DNA from: Pseudomonas mangrovi
GTDB lineage: Bacteria; Pseudomonadota; Gammaproteobacteria; Pseudomonadales; Pseudomonadaceae
Assembly (NCBI RefSeq): GCF_003052585.1
Contig: NZ_QASN01000014.1
Coordinates: 79,551-143,550 of the forward strand
DNA length: 64,000 nucleotides
Direction: 5' to 3'
Position numbers and translations under genes: made by a program. A model generated the notes under the pieces. That model was given only the letters and a program-made list of their open reading frames with translations, was not told the DNA's origin and searched no databases. Positions 9,387-21,260 of the stretch are shown here, piece by piece. Each line of letters begins with the position of its first letter. The first letter of the stretch is position 1.

Positions 9387-9502
9387 CGGTGACTACCTTG
9401 GATCAAGTGGACAGACGCGGATTCTAGCCGGTTATACAGGCCTGCGCGGGCTTTTTGCTGCGCCTGCGCGGGGTTGCTGCGCGGTGCGGTGGTGAGCCTG
9501 GC

Positions 9503-9508
9503 TATAAT
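9503..9508 (+). promoter_or_regulatory. -10 element of the recQ promoter
   Basis: A perfect TATAAT lies 68 nt before the recQ ATG in the context GGCTATAATGCCGCCC, a form often seen at strong Pseudomonas promoters. No good -35 hexamer is seen at 16-18 nt spacing. Confidence 0.55.
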
Positions 9509-9575
9509 GCCGCCCTTTCTGCCGGCGCATGCCTCGTGCCGCGGCAGGCCGTTCACAGGCAGCTCCGGAGTTTCC

Positions 9576-11702
<2,127 letters not shown>

Positions 11703-11721
11703 TGTCGGCGGGAGCGGTCAA

Positions 11722-12060
11722 GTGAGCAGCGATGTTCGTCATCTGTTGTTCGTCTGCAGTCGCAACCAGTGGCGCAGCCCCACCGCGGAGGCGTTGTGGC
11801 GCCGGCATCCGGGATTGGCGGTGCGTTCGGCAGGCACCAGCCCGAAGGCGCGGCGCACGATCAGTGCTGCGGATGTCAGTTGGGCCGACGTCATTTTGGT
11901 GATGGAGTCCAAGCACAAGAGCCGCCTGGTCGCAGACTATTCCCGATTGCTGCAGGGCAAGGCCCTCTACGTGCTGGATATTCCAGACGACTACGGCTAC
12001 ATGGACCCGGAGCTGGTGGAGATGCTGGAAATCTCCGTGGCTGCCTGCCTGGAGTTGTAG
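11722..12060 (+). CDS. Low-molecular-weight protein tyrosine phosphatase-like protein
   Basis: A 112-residue cytoplasmic protein of the small phosphatase fold. The N-terminal strand and P-loop HLLFVCSRNQWRSPTAEALW carry the CX5RS signature (CSRNQWRS, Cys about 12, Arg about 18). The acid loop may be LDIPDDYGYMD near residue 90, whereas classical enzymes have DP..G. It is shorter than usual (about 150), like the group of predicted phosphatases often found in Pseudomonas. The start is GTG at 11722, 19 nt after recQ, so it is probably cotranscribed. Its substrate is unknown; an arsenate-reductase-like activity is an alternative. Confidence 0.8.
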   Translation: MSSDVRHLLFVCSRNQWRSPTAEALWRRHPGLAVRSAGTSPKARRTISAADVSWADVILVMESKHKSRLVADYSRLLQGKALYVLDIPDDYGYMDPELVEMLEISVAACLEL

Positions 12061-12133
12061 CTAGACCAGCGACTTCGCGACCGCGCTGCGGCGTAACCCA
12101 CCGCAGGGACTTTGATGCGGACGCGGCGTTGAA

Positions 12134-12154
12134 CGGCGCAATGCGCCGCGTTTA
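12134..12154 (+). terminator. Possible terminator of the recQ-phosphatase unit
   Basis: CGGCGC (12134-12139), AAT, GCGCCG (12143-12148), then CGTTTATT. A short hairpin with a weak T-rich tail about 75 nt after the phosphatase stop. Confidence 0.4.
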
Positions 12155-12218
12155 TTGCGCTCGACGAAGGTGGCTAATCTGGGATGGAGTTCCTGCCCGG
12201 CGAGAGTCCGGCGGACAC

Positions 12219-12245
12219 AAAAAAGCCCCGGGGTTAACCGAGGCT
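12219..12245 (-). terminator. Rho-independent terminator of tRNA-Asn
   Basis: Read on the minus strand, AGCCTCGG pairs with CCGGGGCT (one G-T pair) around a TTAACC loop, followed by six T. It begins about 9 nt beyond the CCA end of the tRNA. Confidence 0.9.
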
Positions 12246-12253
12246 TTCGAATT

Positions 12254-12329
12254 TGGCTCCGCGACCTGGACTCGAACCAGGGACCCAATGATTAACAGTC
12301 ATTTGCTCTACCGACTGAGCTATCGCGGA
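12254..12329 (-). tRNA. tRNA-Asn (anticodon GTT)
   Basis: A 76-nt cloverleaf with an encoded CCA. The acceptor stem TCCGCGA pairs with TCGCGGA, followed by discriminator G and CCA. The D arm contains AGCTCAGTCGGTAGAGC, the anticodon loop is CTGTTAA (anticodon GTT, Asn), and the T arm GTTCGAA lies in the CCTGGTTCGAACCAGG stem-loop. It has its own promoter (12342-12369) and a strong terminator, so it is a single-gene unit. Confidence 0.98.
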
Positions 12330-12341
12330 ACAACGGGGCGT

Positions 12342-12369
12342 ATCCTACTGATTAAAAAGGGGAAGTCAA
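12342..12369 (-). promoter_or_regulatory. Promoter of tRNA-Asn
   Basis: On the minus strand, TTGACT (12369-12364) and TAGGAT (12347-12342) are separated by 16 nt, with the tRNA 5' end 12 nt downstream. The -35 hexamer overlaps the 3' stem of the aminotransferase terminator. Confidence 0.75.
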
Positions 12370-12388
12370 GCGCACAAACGACTTCCCC
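12354..12388 (-). terminator. Terminator of the aminotransferase gene
   Basis: On the minus strand, GGGGAAGTC (12388-12380) pairs with GACTTCCCC (12367-12359), followed by TTTTT (12358-12354). It starts 8 nt after the aminotransferase stop and shares bases with the tRNA-Asn -35 element. Confidence 0.88.
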
Positions 12389-12396
12389 CGGCGTCC

Positions 12397-13590
12397 TCAG
12401 ATCACCTTGGCGATGGCTTCGGTCACCGCCTTGAGATTGCCGTTGTTCAGTGCCGCCACGCAGATGCGCCCGGTGCCGACGGCGTAGATACCGTACTCGC
12501 TCTTAAGTCGCTCTACCTGGGCGGTGCTCAGGCCCGAGTAGGAGAACATGCCGCGCTGGCGGGCGACGAAGCTGAAGTCGCCGGCACCCAGGGCCGCGAG
12601 CTGCGCGACCATGGCCTCGCGCATCGCGCGGATACGCTGGCGCATCTCGCCCAGTTCGGCTTCCCACATCGCCCGCAGTTCCGGGCTGTTGAGGACGTTG
12701 CCGACCACGGTGGCGCCGTGGGTTGGCGGGTTGGAGTAGTTGGTGCGGATCACCCGCTTGACCTGCGACAGCACGCGGCCGGCTTCCTCCTGGCTGGCGG
12801 TGACGATCGACAGTGCGCCGACGCGCTCGCCATACAGCGAGAAGGACTTGGAGAAGGAGCTGGAAACCAGGAACTGCAGGCCGGACTCGGCGAACAGGCG
12901 CACCGCCTCGGCGTCTTCCTCGATGCCGTCGCCAAAGCCCTGGTAGGCGATGTCGAGGAAGGGCACCAGCTCACGCTCGCGCAGCACTTCCAGAACCGCC
13001 TTCCAGTCATCGCTGGACAGATCGACGCCGGTCGGGTTGTGGCAGCAGGCATGCAGCACGACGATCGAGCGTGCCGGCAGGGCGCGCAGGTCGTCGAGCA
13101 TGCCGGCACGGTTCACGCCGTGGCTGGCGGCGTCGTAGTAGCGATAGTTCTGTACCTCGAAGCCGGCGGACTCGAACAGTGCGCGGTGGTTCTCCCAGCT
13201 CGGATCGCTGATGGCGACCACGGCGTCGGGCTGCAGGCGCTTGAGGAAGTCGGCGCCGATCTTCAGTGCGCCGGTGCCGCCGATCGACTGGGTGGTGACC
13301 ACGCGACCGGCGCTGATCAGCGGTGAGTCGCTGCCGAACAACAGTTTCTGCACGGCCTGGTCATAGGCCGCGATGCCTTCGATCGGCAGGTAGCCGCGTG
13401 GCGCATGGGCGGCAATGCGTGCCTTCTCGGCTTCGGCCACGGCGCGCAGCAGCGGAATGCGACCTTCCTCGTTGTAGTAGACGCCCACTCCGAGGTTGAC
13501 CTTGCTGGCGCGGGTGTCCGCGTTGAAGGCTTCATTCAGTCCCAGGATAGGGTCGCGCGGAGCCATTTCGACGGCAGAGAAGAGACTCAT
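12397..13590 (-). CDS. Class I amino acid aminotransferase (aromatic/aspartate type)
   Basis: A PLP enzyme exchanging amino groups between aspartate or aromatic amino acids and 2-oxoacids. The 397-residue product aligns by eye with the AspC/TyrB family: HACCHNPTGVD near 180-189, LDIAYQGFG near 212, and the PLP-binding lysine Lys248 in SFSKSFSLYGERVG. The ATG at 13590 gives the usual MSLFSAVEMAPRDPILGL start; upstream codons in the open frame do not fit the family. In P. aeruginosa the same gene lies between tRNA-Asn and uvrB, as I recall. Aromatic versus aspartate preference cannot be decided from motifs. Confidence 0.9.
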   Translation of the reverse strand: MSLFSAVEMAPRDPILGLNEAFNADTRASKVNLGVGVYYNEEGRIPLLRAVAEAEKARIAAHAPRGYLPIEGIAAYDQAVQKLLFGSDSPLISAGRVVTTQSIGGTGALKIGADFLKRLQPDAVVAISDPSWENHRALFESAGFEVQNYRYYDAASHGVNRAGMLDDLRALPARSIVVLHACCHNPTGVDLSSDDWKAVLEVLRERELVPFLDIAYQGFGDGIEEDAEAVRLFAESGLQFLVSSSFSKSFSLYGERVGALSIVTASQEEAGRVLSQVKRVIRTNYSNPPTHGATVVGNVLNSPELRAMWEAELGEMRQRIRAMREAMVAQLAALGAGDFSFVARQRGMFSYSGLSTAQVERLKSEYGIYAVGTGRICVAALNNGNLKAVTEAIAKVI

Positions 13591-13913
13591 GATGGGCAGC
13601 TCGAGTAGGGAGAGGGGGCGATGCAACACCCTCACCGCTCGGCGCTAGGGTGGTGCGCAAACGGGGCGGTATTATAGCGGCCATGCCTGTCGGCTGCGAC
13701 CACCGATGAGGAATTTGTCGGCGATTTCAGCCAGGTCGAACGTTGTTGCTCATGCACCGGTCCGAGTGCCTATGCTGTTGCCGGTTTGCTTGTGCGGCGC
13801 CAGCCGTACAGGTCGTTCCCGTGTGTCACTGGCCTTCCATTGCGCCGCGCCAGCCCCCATCTTATGCACCCAGAGATTCCGGGCCCCTGCGCCCAAAAGC
13901 GTTTGAGGTCGTG
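13591..13913. promoter_or_regulatory. Divergent control region of the aminotransferase gene and uvrB
   Basis: This 323-bp stretch has no convincing gene. A minus-strand TATAAT (plus 13671-13676, ATTATA) in the context GCTATAATACCGCCCC serves as -10 for the aminotransferase. No LexA-like CTGT-N8-ACAG was recognised in front of uvrB. Short frames across the region start far from any ribosome site and were not called. Confidence 0.55.
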
Positions 13914-15929
<2,016 letters not shown>

Positions 15930-15953
15930 TTGCCGATTGCCAGGGAGAGCAGC

Positions 15954-17870
15954 ATGAACACTGAGGTTCCAGTAGTCACCGAATCGACCGTAGACACTGC
16001 GCCTGCGCCCGTCTGGATCCTGCTCTACGAGCCGGAGGACGAGCAGGAGGTACACGCGCGCGTATTGCCGAGTTTCGCCGCCAGCAGCGAGGCACAGGTC
16101 TGGCCGCGTGACGAGAGACTACCGGATCTGCCGCGCGGCACTCGGGTGGCCACCTGGTTGTGCGATGCGGCGCTCAAGCAGGTGATTCCGGAAGCGGGCC
16201 GTCAGGGCTGGGTTATCGGCCTGCTGCCGCACCCGCAGATGCCCAACGCGCGTTTTGGCTTCGGTATCGCCAGCCGCCTGGAGCAGGCCCAGGAAGATCT
16301 CTCCCAGTTACAGATGGACGTCGATCTGCTGTATTGCAACGACGAACCGGTGTTCAACGCGGTTCTCGCCGGTGACAGCTACAGCCTCAAGCCCGCGCGT
16401 GATCCCGGCGAAGGTCTGTGGCGTCGCCTGCGCCGCTTTGTGCGCCTGATGCCGGCGCTGAACAGGCTACGTCTGCGCCCCTTTCGCCTGGAAACGCAAA
16501 AGGAAAAGGTCATCGAGACCGCGGCGCTGGGCATCGTCGCGGTGGAGCACGGGCGCAGCAATCCGCTGTCGCGGCGCTTGCTGGAGGATTCCAGCGTCAA
16601 CGACGGGATGCTCCACGCACTGGTGCTGGCGCCGCGCAGTGTGATGGAATTTCTGCGCTTCCTGCTCGCTTCGGTGCTGTTGCCGGCCCGACAAAGCAAC
16701 GCACTGCCACCGTTCGTTGGCCATATCAAGAGCCAGCGCCTGCGCGTCAGCAATGGCTCACCGTTTGACTATGTGGTGGATGGCGTGCCGGGCAACGGCT
16801 GCGAGCTGGAGCTGCGGGTGGAGCAGAAGGCTTTCAGTCTGGTGCCCGGCCGATACCTGAGCATCGGCAAGGCCTCCGGCAAGGAGAGCTTCCGTACTGA
16901 GTCGCTGCCGGTGGGCGAGGCGCGCAAGGCGCTGGTCGCCTACCCGATGCCGTGGATTCACCACGCCGCGACCGAGGAGTTTCGCGACCTCTTCCTGGTC
17001 CTGCGCGACAACGCGCGGGCCTCCCAGGTCTTTCTGACGCTGATGGTGCTGGCCACGTTGCTGGCCTGCGTCGGTCTGTTCGCCGGCTCGGCCCCGGTGA
17101 TCATCGGCGCGATGATCCTGGCGCCGCTGATGTCGCCGATCATCTCGCTGGCGATGGGCGTGCTGCGCCAGGATGAGCGCCTGATGACCGAAAGCTTCCG
17201 TACCCTCTGCGTGGGCATCGGGCTGGCGTTGCTCTGCGCCACGCTGCTGACCCTGCTGGTGCCGCTGCAGACGCTGAACAACGAGATATCCGCGCGCCTG
17301 CAGCCAACCCTGCTGGACCTGGCGGTGGCGGTCATCTCCGGCGTCGCCGGCGCCTATGCCCACGCCCGCGCCGAGGTCGCCAAGAGTCTTGCCGGGGTCG
17401 CCATCGCCGTCGCCCTGGTGCCGCCACTGGCGGTCACCGGCATGGGTCTGGGCTGGCTCGACTGGCACGTCTTCTCCGGCGCCTTCCTGCTGTTCCTGAC
17501 CAACCTTGCCGGCATCGTTCTGGCGGCGGCGCTGACCTTTCTGGCGCTCGGCTACAGTCCCTTCAGCCGCGCCCGTCGTGGCCTGCTGCTGTCGCTGATG
17601 CTGGTCATCATGGTCAGCGTGCCGCTGGCGCTGGGCTTCCAGCGGATGGTCGACGAGCACCGCGTCCAGCGCACCCTGGACGGGTGGGACGTGGCAGGAG
17701 TGACGCTGCAGGACGTCAGCGTGCGCCCCGGCGAGCCGATGCATCTGCAGCTGCGGGTGCTCTCGCCCAGACCGCTGACCGAAACCGATCTGGACGCGAT
17801 CAAACAGGCCATCGAGGAGCGCCTGCGGCGCTCGGTGCGGCTGGAGGTGGTGATCGCCATCCTGCGCTGA
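15954..17870 (+). CDS. DUF389-family multi-span membrane protein
   Basis: A 638-residue membrane protein with a soluble N-terminal half and a DUF389 (TIGR00341-like) C-terminal domain. After about residue 345 come some six hydrophobic segments, including the signature stretch APVIIGAMILAPLMSPIISL, LAVAVISGVAGAYAHARAE, and VAIAVALVPPLAVTGMGLGW. The N-terminal 300 residues resemble a diacylglycerol kinase-like or sensor part (VRLMPALNRLRLRPFRLETQ) but I cannot place it firmly. The ATG at 15954 has a GGGAGAG ribosome site. It begins 24 nt after uvrB, so the two may be cotranscribed. Transport of an unknown solute is only a guess. Confidence 0.82.
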   Translation: MNTEVPVVTESTVDTAPAPVWILLYEPEDEQEVHARVLPSFAASSEAQVWPRDERLPDLPRGTRVATWLCDAALKQVIPEAGRQGWVIGLLPHPQMPNARFGFGIASRLEQAQEDLSQLQMDVDLLYCNDEPVFNAVLAGDSYSLKPARDPGEGLWRRLRRFVRLMPALNRLRLRPFRLETQKEKVIETAALGIVAVEHGRSNPLSRRLLEDSSVNDGMLHALVLAPRSVMEFLRFLLASVLLPARQSNALPPFVGHIKSQRLRVSNGSPFDYVVDGVPGNGCELELRVEQKAFSLVPGRYLSIGKASGKESFRTESLPVGEARKALVAYPMPWIHHAATEEFRDLFLVLRDNARASQVFLTLMVLATLLACVGLFAGSAPVIIGAMILAPLMSPIISLAMGVLRQDERLMTESFRTLCVGIGLALLCATLLTLLVPLQTLNNEISARLQPTLLDLAVAVISGVAGAYAHARAEVAKSLAGVAIAVALVPPLAVTGMGLGWLDWHVFSGAFLLFLTNLAGIVLAAALTFLALGYSPFSRARRGLLLSLMLVIMVSVPLALGFQRMVDEHRVQRTLDGWDVAGVTLQDVSVRPGEPMHLQLRVLSPRPLTETDLDAIKQAIEERLRRSVRLEVVIAILR

Positions 17871-17948
17871 GTTTTGCCCTGGGTCATTCCAAGGGAGGAT
17901 TTCTTCACAGCCTGGCGTGTGCGCTTGGACAAATTACCGAGGTTATGG

Positions 17949-17960
17949 TTAGTTGACTAA
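17949..17960. promoter_or_regulatory. Candidate MarR-type operator
   Basis: TTAGT-TG-ACTAA is a perfect 5-bp inverted repeat followed at once by a second TAGTTGA, about 25 nt before the MarR gene start. MarR-family regulators commonly bind such AT-rich dyads in their own promoters. Assignment is by position. Confidence 0.55.
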
Positions 17961-17984
17961 TAGTTGATTTCGTCGGTAGTTGTC

Positions 17985-18422
17985 ATGTCGCAAAAGATCG
18001 AAAAGCACCTGTTTGCCTCTCAGCTGGCGCAGCTCTCCCGTGCCTGGCGCGCCGAGCTCGACCGGCGTCTGGCCGACCTGGGGCTGTCCCAGGCGCGCTG
18101 GCTGGTCCTTCTTTATCTGTCGCGCTTTGAACACGAGCCGACCCAGCGCGAGCTGGCCCGCAGCGTTGGGGTGGAAGGGCCGACCCTGGCGCGGCTGCTC
18201 GATGCGCTGGAAGCCCAGGGCCTGGTCAGCCGGCAGCCGGTGGCGGATGACCGTCGCGCCAAGCGCATCGTGCTCTGCCCATCGGCCACACCGCTGATCG
18301 AACGGATCGAGAAGATTTCCGCGCAGCTGCGTAGTGAGCTGTTCGCCGGCATCGACGAGGACGACCTCAATCGCTGTCTGGCGGTCCATGCCAAGATACT
18401 CGGCAATCTGGAACGGCACTGA
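17985..18422 (+). CDS. MarR-family transcriptional regulator
   Basis: A 145-residue winged-helix regulator of the SlyA/MarR type. The wHTH is visible as LSQARWLVLLYLSRFEHEPT, QRELARSVGVEGPTLARLLD (recognition helix) and the wing DDRRAKRIVLCP at about 85-97. The ATG at 17985 follows the 5-bp dyad and TAGTTGA repeat. Its stop codon overlaps the ATG of the MFS pump by one base (TGATG), so regulator and pump are cotranscribed. The usual pattern is autorepression lifted by a toxic ligand; the ligand is unknown. Confidence 0.92.
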   Translation: MSQKIEKHLFASQLAQLSRAWRAELDRRLADLGLSQARWLVLLYLSRFEHEPTQRELARSVGVEGPTLARLLDALEAQGLVSRQPVADDRRAKRIVLCPSATPLIERIEKISAQLRSELFAGIDEDDLNRCLAVHAKILGNLERH

Positions 18423-19840
18423 TGGCTCAGGATCTGCAGGCACTGCGGCAACGCTACGGCCCGCGCTATCCGGTCTGGCTGACGGCGTTGCTGATGACCG
18501 GCAGCATGGCGATGATCCTCGCCTCGACCAGCATCAACGTCGCGCTGCCGGCGATCATGGACGATTTCTCCATCGGTCGGCCCCTGGCGCAGTGGCTCTC
18601 CACCGGCTTTCTCGCGTCGATGACGGCCGGCTTGCTGCTCGCCGCCGGCAGCCAGGCGCGGCTGGGTACCCGCAGCAGCGCGCAGCTGGCCCTGGGCATC
18701 TTCATACTTGCTTCAATCCTCGCGCTGGTCGCCGAGCAGGCCTGGCAACTGATTGCCCTGCGCATCGTGCAGGGCTTCTGTGCGGGCCTGCTGCAGCCCC
18801 TGTCGATGGTGTTGATCTTCCGCCTGTTCGATGGCCCCGGACGCGGCATGGCGCTGGGCATCTACGGCATGGGCGTGATGGTCGCGCCGACGCTCGGGCC
18901 GAGCATCGGCGGCTATCTGATCGATCATTTCGACTGGCACTCGGTGTTCTGGATGCCGCTGCCGATGTGCGTGGTGGCGTTGCTGGGCGGCATCTGGCTG
19001 CTGCCTGGGGAGCGTCAGCGAGGCGCGGCTCGGGTCGATCTGCTGGCCTTCGTGTTGCTCTGTGTCGCGCTGTTCGCTCTGCTGGGCGCCCTGGCCGAGG
19101 CGCAGCGCTTCGGCTGGGGCAACCCGCGCGCCTGGGTGCCGGCGCTGCTCGGTAGCGTCGCGACGCTGGCGTTCTACCTGCGCTCGCGGCGCCAGGCGCA
19201 GCCGCTGTTGCCGCTGCAGCTGTGGCGCAATCCGTCGTTTCGCAGTGCCAGTTGGGTGGCGCTGGTGCTGGGCATGGGCCTGTACGGATCGACCTATCTG
19301 CTGCCGCTGTTCCTGCAGACGGTGGAAGGCTACAGCGCTGGCCTTGCCGGGGTGATGCTGTTGCCGACCGGCTTCGTGCTGGGCATCGCTTCGTTCATCG
19401 GTGGCTGGGCGACCGACCGCTTTTCTGCCGTGGTGCTGCTGGTCGGCGGCCTGCTGATCTTCGCCCTGTCGATGGCCGGGCTGGGCTGGGTCGAGCAGGG
19501 CAGCAGCTTTCTGGTGTTGTGCCTGTGGGCCTGCCTGGGGCGTTTCGGCCTCGGTCTGCTGCTGCCGGCGCTGAGCACCGGCTCGATGGATGTGCTCAGC
19601 CCCGAGGAGCTTTCCCAGGGCGCCGGGGCGATCACTTTCGTGCGCCAGCTCGGCGGGGCTTTCGGCATCAACCTGCTGACCTACTTCCTGGAGTGGCGCC
19701 ATCTCGCCGAAGGCACCGGCACGGCGGCGAATGCCGAGGCCTTCCGCCAGACCTTCTGGCTGGTCGCGCTGCTCTTTCTCCTCGCTGCGGTGCCCGCGCT
19801 GGGCGTGCGCCGCCGGCAGTTTCCGGACCCGCACCCATGA
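18422..19840 (+). CDS. MFS drug-efflux-type transporter, DHA2 (EmrB/QacA) family
   Basis: A 472-residue proton-driven exporter with about 14 hydrophobic spans. Recognisable family features are the start TALLMTGSMAMILASTSINV, FLASMTAGLLLAAGSQARLG, and motif C in MGVMVAPTLGPSIGGYLIDH at about residues 150-170. It overlaps the MarR stop by one base and is itself overlapped by the SelW-like gene (ATGA). There is no EmrA-type adaptor or outer-membrane partner next to it, so it probably exports to the periplasm or borrows partners. Substrates cannot be read from sequence. Confidence 0.92.
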   Translation: MAQDLQALRQRYGPRYPVWLTALLMTGSMAMILASTSINVALPAIMDDFSIGRPLAQWLSTGFLASMTAGLLLAAGSQARLGTRSSAQLALGIFILASILALVAEQAWQLIALRIVQGFCAGLLQPLSMVLIFRLFDGPGRGMALGIYGMGVMVAPTLGPSIGGYLIDHFDWHSVFWMPLPMCVVALLGGIWLLPGERQRGAARVDLLAFVLLCVALFALLGALAEAQRFGWGNPRAWVPALLGSVATLAFYLRSRRQAQPLLPLQLWRNPSFRSASWVALVLGMGLYGSTYLLPLFLQTVEGYSAGLAGVMLLPTGFVLGIASFIGGWATDRFSAVVLLVGGLLIFALSMAGLGWVEQGSSFLVLCLWACLGRFGLGLLLPALSTGSMDVLSPEELSQGAGAITFVRQLGGAFGINLLTYFLEWRHLAEGTGTAANAEAFRQTFWLVALLFLLAAVPALGVRRRQFPDPHP

Positions 19841-20118
19841 GCGAAGGCAAACCTGAAGTCATCATCACCTATTGCCGGCAGTGCCAGTGGATGCTGCGCG
19901 CCGCCTGGCTGGCGCAGGAGCTGCTCAGCACCTTTTCCGAAGAGCTTGGCCGGGTGAGCCTGGAGCCAGGCACCGGAGGCGTGTTCCGCATCAGCTGCGA
20001 CGGCATCCAGCTGTGGGAGCGCAAGGCCGATGGCGGCTTTCCCGAGGCCAAGGTGCTCAAGCAGCGCCTGCGCGACCTGATCGACCCGCAGCGCGATCTG
20101 GGGCACAACGACCGCTAG
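19837..20118 (+). CDS. SelT/SelW/SelH (Rdx)-family thioredoxin-like protein
   Basis: A 93-residue small redox-fold protein. The N-terminal strand and active site VIITYCRQCQWMLRAAWLAQ carry CxxC (Cys13, Cys16), where eukaryotic relatives have selenocysteine in the second position; here both are ordinary cysteine codons. The family-typical GGVFRISCDG and LWERKADGGFPEAKVLKQRL follow. The ATG overlaps the MFS stop (ATGA at 19837-19840), so it is the third gene of the MarR-MFS unit. A role in thiol redox is likely from the family; a link to the pump is inferred only from the overlap. Confidence 0.9.
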   Translation: MSEGKPEVIITYCRQCQWMLRAAWLAQELLSTFSEELGRVSLEPGTGGVFRISCDGIQLWERKADGGFPEAKVLKQRLRDLIDPQRDLGHNDR

Positions 20119-20312
20119 CGCCGTCCGCGGCTGGTGGCTGCCCGACATTCGTTGGTCCTCGCGTTGCTCGGCGCCAATCTACGTAATCCGTGGTCCTCGG
20201 CGGGGCCATCCGGCGCAGGACTGTTCGCGGTTCATCGCGACGTCACGCACTGGTCATCCAGCGTTCACGCACCCTGCGCACCATCGAGCAAACCCCCAGC
20301 CGGAGTTTGCCC

Positions 20313-21125
20313 ATGAGCAGCGCCGAAGCGATCCGCCCCAACCGCAAGCAGGTCGTGCGAACCCTGTGGATTTCCGATGTTCACCTCGGTACCCGGGATT
20401 GCCAGGCCGAGCACCTGACGCGCTTTCTCAAGCGCTACAAGCCCGAGCGGGTGTACCTGGTCGGCGACATCATCGACGGCTGGAAACTGCGCTCCGGGGT
20501 CTATTGGCCGCAGAGCCACAGCAACGTGATCCGCTGTCTGCTGACCATGAGCAAGCGCGGTACCGAGGTGATCTACGTCACCGGCAACCACGACGAATTT
20601 CTGCGCCGTTACTCGCGTCTGGCACTGGGCAATATCCGCCTGGTCGACGAGGCCGAGCACCGTACCGCCGATGGCCGCCGGCTGCTGGTGATCCATGGCG
20701 ACCAGTTCGACGTCATCACCCGCTACCACCGCTGGCTGGCCTTTCTCGGCGATTCCGCCTACGGCTTCACCCTGGTGCTCAATCGCTGGCTCAACCACTG
20801 GCGCAGCCGCTGGGGCTACGGCTACTGGTCGCTGTCGGCGTACCTCAAGCACAAGGTCAAGACGGCGGTCAGCTTCATCGGTGACTTCGAGCAGGCGATT
20901 GCCCACGAGTGCGTGCGCAGGGGCTTCGACGGGGTGGTCTGCGGGCATATCCATCACGCCGAGATGCGCCACATCGGCGAGGTCGAGTACCTCAACTGCG
21001 GCGACTGGGTGGAATCCTGCACGGCGCTGATCGAGCATCCGGACGGGCACATCGAGCTGTATCGGCTGGCGCAGCAGCAGGACGTGGCGGTGGAGCTCAA
21101 GCCGGTGGAAGTCGAGGCGGCCTGA
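20313..21125 (+). CDS. LpxH-like metallophosphoesterase
   Basis: A 270-residue calcineurin-like phosphoesterase. The metal-binding motifs are in order: SDVHLGTRDCQ (D, H), LVGDIIDGW (GD), VTGNHDEF (GNHD), LVIHGDQFD, and VVCGHIHHAE (GHxH). The family contains UDP-2,3-diacylglucosamine diphosphatase of lipid A synthesis, but canonical LpxH is about 240 residues and lacks the WLNHWRSRWGYGYW insert seen here near 165, so this is a second, related Pseudomonas enzyme of unproven substrate. The ATG at 20313 is chosen because the family motif follows; the frame is open to 20190. It stands alone, 194 nt after the SelW-like gene. Confidence 0.85.
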   Translation: MSSAEAIRPNRKQVVRTLWISDVHLGTRDCQAEHLTRFLKRYKPERVYLVGDIIDGWKLRSGVYWPQSHSNVIRCLLTMSKRGTEVIYVTGNHDEFLRRYSRLALGNIRLVDEAEHRTADGRRLLVIHGDQFDVITRYHRWLAFLGDSAYGFTLVLNRWLNHWRSRWGYGYWSLSAYLKHKVKTAVSFIGDFEQAIAHECVRRGFDGVVCGHIHHAEMRHIGEVEYLNCGDWVESCTALIEHPDGHIELYRLAQQQDVAVELKPVEVEAA

Positions 21126-21260
21126 CCGGCTGCCGCGAGCCAGTCATGCCCGGTGAAGGTGAGTGTGGCTGATGGGTGATGGCGATCTTCGGTCAGCTGA
21201 ACCTCAGCCTGGCGCCGGCAGAGGAGAGCGCTTTGCAGAAGCCGTTCGACGCGTTCGCGC

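Noticed and set aside
13591..13913. LexA box in front of uvrB
   Set aside because: No CTGT-N8-ACAG-type sequence could be found.
18422..19840. EmrAB-type tripartite pump
   Set aside because: Only the EmrB-type MFS subunit is present; no adaptor or outer-membrane gene is adjacent.
19837..20118. Selenoprotein
   Set aside because: The active site is CRQC with two ordinary cysteine codons, and no in-frame TGA precedes the end.
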